Part shown: positions 5,750-8,156 of the stretch, piece by piece
Layout: the number at the start of each line of letters is the position of its first letter
Numbering within the stretch: position 1 is the stretch's first letter
Source of the DNA: an uncultured Enorma sp.
GTDB lineage: Bacteria; Actinomycetota; Coriobacteriia; Coriobacteriales; Coriobacteriaceae
DNA length: 8,156 nucleotides
Direction: 5' to 3'
Assembly (NCBI GenBank): GCA_905210055.1
Contig: CAJLVH010000082.1
Coordinates: forward strand, 1-8,156
The notes under the pieces: model-generated
The model's database searches: none
What the model was told of the DNA's origin: nothing
Seen by the model: the letters and a program-made list of their open reading frames with translations, nothing else
Made by a program: the position numbers and the translations under genes

Positions 5750-6958
5750 ATGATCAACGAGACGATGTACGCGCGTGGGGCGGAGAGCTCTGTCATCCGC
5801 GAGATTTTCAGCTACGCGAACGAGCGCAAGGCGCAGATTGGCGAGGAGAACGTGTTCGACTTCAGCCTCGGGAACCCGAGCGTGCCGGCACCGGACGCCG
5901 TCCGCGCAAGCATCGAGCGCTCGCTCGCCCTGCCACCGGAGCAGCTCCATGGATATACGCCGGCGCCCGGTCTCCCTGCGGCGCGCCAGGCGGTGGCGGA
6001 TTCGCTGAACAGGCGTTTCGGCACCTCCTACGGCTTGGCAGATATTTTCATGACGGTGGGCGCCGCGGCGTCGGTGTCGTGCGCGCTCCATGCGATTACG
6101 TGCCCGGGCGAGGAGGTCATCGTCATCGCGCCGTACTTCCCGGAGTACCGCGTGTGGATCGAGACGGCCGGTGCCACCTGCGTGGAAGTGCCGGCAAGCC
6201 CCGAGACGTTCCAAATCGACGTTGCGGCGGTCGCCGCGGCCATCACACCGCGCACGGCGGCCGTCATCATCGATTCGCCGAACAATCCCACCGGCGTGGT
6301 TTATCCGCGCGAGAATCTCGAGGCGCTTGCCGCGGCGCTTGAGACGGCCAATGCCCGGCGCGAGGAGGGGCTCGGCCATGCGCAGCCCATCGTCCTCATC
6401 TCCGACGAGCCGTACCGCGAGATCACGTATGGCGCGGAGGTGCCGTGGGTACCGAGCCTCTATGAGCACACGATCGTGTGCTATTCGTACAGCAAATCGT
6501 TGTCGCTGCCTGGCGAGCGTATCGGCTGGGTGCTTGTACCGCAGGTGTGCGAGGGCGCGCGCCGTGTCATGTGTGCCGTGGCGGGCGCTGCGCGGTGCCT
6601 GGGCTTCGTGTGCGCGCCGGCGCTGTTCCAGCGCGTGATTATCGACTGCGTGGACGAGCCTTCGGATGTCGAGGCATACGCGCGCAACCGCGACATGCTC
6701 TGCAGCGCGCTCAAACGCTTCGGTTACACCTACGTCGAGCCGGACGGTGCCTTCTACCTGTGGGTTCGCTCGCCCGATCCGGACGCGGAGGCGTTTTGCG
6801 AACGTGCTCGCACCTACGAGCTCCTGCCCGTGCCGTCCAATAGCTTCGGTGTCACAGGATGGCTGCGCGTGGGTTATTGCGTGGCGGCCGAGGTCATCGA
6901 GCGCTCGCTGCCCGCATGGGAGCGTCTGGCGGAGGAATACGGGCTGCTGGTACGATAG
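5750..6958 (+). CDS. PLP-dependent aminotransferase, class I/II (aspartate aminotransferase-like)
   Basis: This 402-aa fold-type I enzyme would transfer an amino group between an amino acid and a 2-oxo acid in the cytoplasm. Visible landmarks are the N-terminal substrate loop FDFSLGNPSVPAP (36-48), SPNNPTG (176-182) with Asn179 at the cofactor ring, SDEPYREI (218-225) with Asp219 and Tyr222 contacting PLP, SYSKSLSLPGERIG with the Schiff-base Lys249, and a C-terminal GWLRVGY whose Arg should bind the substrate carboxylate. Length and order fit the family. The exact amino acid cannot be assigned; aspartate or another dicarboxylic or aromatic substrate is possible. I chose ATG 5750 because the following MINETMY...SVIREIF is how this family normally begins, and GAGGAG lies four bases upstream. 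An in-frame ATG at 5681 has a better spaced RBS (GGGAAGGAG, six bases) and would add 23 residues, so it remains an alternative. The gene stands alone, divergent from the MarR operon. Confidence 0.9.
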   Translation: MINETMYARGAESSVIREIFSYANERKAQIGEENVFDFSLGNPSVPAPDAVRASIERSLALPPEQLHGYTPAPGLPAARQAVADSLNRRFGTSYGLADIFMTVGAAASVSCALHAITCPGEEVIVIAPYFPEYRVWIETAGATCVEVPASPETFQIDVAAVAAAITPRTAAVIIDSPNNPTGVVYPRENLEALAAALETANARREEGLGHAQPIVLISDEPYREITYGAEVPWVPSLYEHTIVCYSYSKSLSLPGERIGWVLVPQVCEGARRVMCAVAGAARCLGFVCAPALFQRVIIDCVDEPSDVEAYARNRDMLCSALKRFGYTYVEPDGAFYLWVRSPDPDAEAFCERARTYELLPVPSNSFGVTGWLRVGYCVAAEVIERSLPAWERLAEEYGLLVR

Positions 6959-7001
6959 CCGAGCAGGTGGCATGCGAGGACGGCGAGATGGCGTAAACCA
7001 A

Positions 7002-7012
7002 GCGGCATAATG
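7002..7012 (+). promoter_or_regulatory. GCGGCATAATG copy 1, -10-like box
   Basis: This 11-base sequence is repeated exactly at 7131-7141. CATAAT (7006-7011) is one base from the TATAAT consensus. There is no clear -35. It lies 44 bases past the aminotransferase stop and 198 before the PHP start, so it could be an upstream promoter of the PHP gene. An ATG at 7032 opens a 35-codon frame, but its only RBS-like run (GGGGG, 7025-7029) is just two bases away. Confidence 0.3.
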
Positions 7013-7023
7013 TAAGACTACAT

Positions 7024-7070
7024 CGGGGGTCATGGCACCTAGCGCCATTCGTGCGCCGGGCCTGCCCCCG
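7024..7070 (+). other. GC-rich hairpin in the leader region
   Basis: CGGGGG (7024-7029) can pair with CCCCCG (7065-7070), enclosing a smaller ATGGC/GCCAT hairpin (7032-7036 with 7044-7048). No T-run follows on either strand. It could be a weak, possibly rho-assisted end for the aminotransferase transcript or part of a longer leader of the PHP gene. Chance pairing is quite possible at this GC content. Confidence 0.25.
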
Positions 7071-7130
7071 AATAGCGCCTCATGCGGCTTCTACGAAGTA
7101 TGCGTTTCAGGCCGGTTTTCCCGGAAACCC

Positions 7131-7141
7131 GCGGCATAATG
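7131..7141 (+). promoter_or_regulatory. GCGGCATAATG copy 2, likely -10 of the PHP gene
   Basis: CATAAT (7135-7140) would place the start near 7147, about 63 bases before ATG 7210. Just upstream, GGTTTTCCCGGAAACC (7114-7129) is an imperfect palindrome lying where a -35 or operator would be. No TTGACA-like hexamer is evident. Confidence 0.4.
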
Positions 7142-7209
7142 GCATAAAGCGTGGACGCTGCGCGCGGCTGGTACGCTGCAGTTCGGCATCGTCGCGAGGG
7201 GGACGACAC

Positions 7210-8079
7210 ATGGCACTCAGCATCAAAACCGATATCCATACGCATACGCTGTTCTCGCGCCATGCGTATTCGACACTGGCGGAGAACGTGGCCGCCGCTC
7301 GTGCAGCGGGGCTTGAGCTTCTGGGCTCCTCGGATCACGTGAGCACGATGCTGTTCCCGGAGCCGCACCTGCGCAACTTCCAGTTCTTCACCAATCAGAT
7401 CATCTGGCCACGCACGTGGGACGGGGTCACGCTGCTTCGCGCCGCCGAGGTGGATATTGTCTCCATCGAAGGCAGGCTTTTCGGCCAGGGTGTCACATGT
7501 GCCAACAACATCACGACCGAAAGCTGCTCGCATGGCGATACGCTCTTTCACCGTATCACGCGCCAGCTCGATTATCTGGTTGCGAGCGTACACGACCGCG
7601 CATTCGCGTGCGATGCTTCGGTTGCTCAGGCGACCGAGATGTACTTGAAGGTTCTCGCCGAACCGCGGGTGTTCGTGCTCGGCCACACGGGTCGCGCGGG
7701 CGTTCCGTTCGACATCGACACGGTGCTCGCGGCTGCCAAGGAGCGCCATAAGCTCATCGAGATCAACGAGCACAGCATCGAGGGCGATCGCGAGGGATCC
7801 ACGTTCGACGTGTGCCGTCGCATCGCGGAGCGCTGTGCCGAGCTCGGTGTGGGCATTTCCGTTTCGAGCGATGCCCACATGGCGTATCAGATCGGGCAAT
7901 TCCCCAGCGTGAAGGCCATGCTCGAGGAAATCCACTTTCCCCAGGAGCTCATCATGAACCGCGACCGCGAAACGATGCTCGCGACGCTTGCCGCGTCGGG
8001 CGTTTGCGACCTGAGAGATCTTGCGCATGTGAATGCGGAAGGGCAGGCGAAGGCGGTGGAACGGGAGCACCGTGCGTAG
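7210..8079 (+). CDS. PHP-domain metal-dependent phosphatase, YcdX-like
   Basis: This 289-aa cytoplasmic phosphoesterase of the polymerase and histidinol phosphatase (PHP) superfamily has metal ligands in the expected order: DIHTHT (His10, His12) with AYST (19-22), SSDHV (His43), AAEVDI (Glu80), ASVHD (His128), GHTGR (His159) and SSDAH (Asp221, His223). The stretch IIWPRTWDGVTLLRAAE and the block from INEHS through DREGS to SSDAH match the layout of E. coli YcdX, which binds a trinuclear zinc site. The protein is longer than YcdX (about 245 aa), with extra residues mid-domain (about 85-113) and a charged tail (about 270-289). The physiological substrate is unknown. ATG 7210 has GAGGGGGA six bases upstream. 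The frame is open back to 7051, but that stretch has no family similarity. The next frame overlaps the end by eight bases. Confidence 0.92.
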   Translation: MALSIKTDIHTHTLFSRHAYSTLAENVAAARAAGLELLGSSDHVSTMLFPEPHLRNFQFFTNQIIWPRTWDGVTLLRAAEVDIVSIEGRLFGQGVTCANNITTESCSHGDTLFHRITRQLDYLVASVHDRAFACDASVAQATEMYLKVLAEPRVFVLGHTGRAGVPFDIDTVLAAAKERHKLIEINEHSIEGDREGSTFDVCRRIAERCAELGVGISVSSDAHMAYQIGQFPSVKAMLEEIHFPQELIMNRDRETMLATLAASGVCDLRDLAHVNAEGQAKAVEREHRA

Positions 8080-8156
8080 CAGGGCCACCATAGCCGCCCT
8101 GTTGCGGGCGGCGCTCGTCCGCGTGCCGGCGGTGATCGCGGTCGTGTTGACGACGA
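8072..8156 (+). CDS. Start of a probable membrane or exported protein, truncated by the window end
   Basis: GTG 8072 opens a frame that stays open to the window edge and overlaps the PHP stop by eight bases. CGGGAG (8062-8067) is an RBS four bases upstream, somewhat close. The visible N-terminus is basic then hydrophobic (Arg residues, then VRVPAVIAVVLTT), as in a signal anchor or first membrane helix. The function cannot be named from 28 residues. If real, it is co-transcribed and translationally coupled with the PHP gene. Confidence 0.5.
   Translation, partial: MRSRATIAALLRAALVRVPAVIAVVLTT

Noticed and set aside
5657..7048. 463-codon frame on the - strand opposite the aminotransferase
   Set aside because: It is Arg/His/Ala-rich with no motif, and the opposite strand clearly encodes a PLP enzyme with all its catalytic residues.
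7032..7139. 35-codon frame before the PHP gene (starts MAPSAIRAPG, ends at TAA 7137-7139)
   Set aside because: It has no usable RBS: the GGGGG run ends two bases before the ATG. It resembles no known leader peptide and shows no run of a regulatory amino acid.

Overview
The window is GC-rich with strong GGAGG-type ribosome binding sites and tightly packed or overlapping genes. Protein style (a MarR repressor followed by two overlapping exporter half-transporters, Ala/Arg/Glu-rich tails) suggests a high-GC Gram-positive anaerobe of the Coriobacteriia (Collinsella or Olsenella type). This is inference from sequence style, because the window holds no rRNA or other taxonomic marker.

Layout, left to right. 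(1) Bases 166-944, + strand: a Cof-type HAD phosphatase gene that looks dead. It has a frameshift near 360-395 that also seems to remove coding sequence, and its last catalytic motif is shortened. (2) Bases 1017-5508, - strand: a self-contained operon that reads MarR regulator (5404-4850), degenerate ABC half-exporter (4853-3036), catalytically complete ABC half-exporter (3046-1085), and a strong intrinsic terminator (1051-1017). All junctions overlap (ATGA, then 11 nt), which implies translational coupling. The two ABC proteins have complementary catalytic defects, as expected for a heterodimeric multidrug-type exporter. The MarR promoter has a perfect TTGACA -35 and is bracketed by two near-identical 20-nt repeats centred on GGTACC, the best candidates for the MarR operators. 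(3) Bases 5405-5749: an AT-rich divergent control region that also contains an 85-bp near-perfect inverted repeat. It looks like a terminator but lies where no gene needs one. (4) Bases 5750-6958, + strand: a class I/II PLP-dependent aminotransferase. (5) Bases 6959-7209: intergenic region with two copies of GCGGCATAATG, each a candidate -10 region. (6) Bases 7210-8079, + strand: a YcdX-like PHP-family metal-dependent phosphatase. A GTG-started, probably membrane-associated reading frame overlaps its end and runs out of the window.

How the genes relate: the MarR-ABC-ABC block is a coherent autoregulated efflux system. The aminotransferase and PHP phosphatase look like independent metabolic genes with their own promoters. 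I found no CRISPR array, tRNA, rRNA, transposase or phage gene. The observations most worth following are the palindrome at 5566-5650, the paired operator-like repeats, and the two lesions in the HAD gene.
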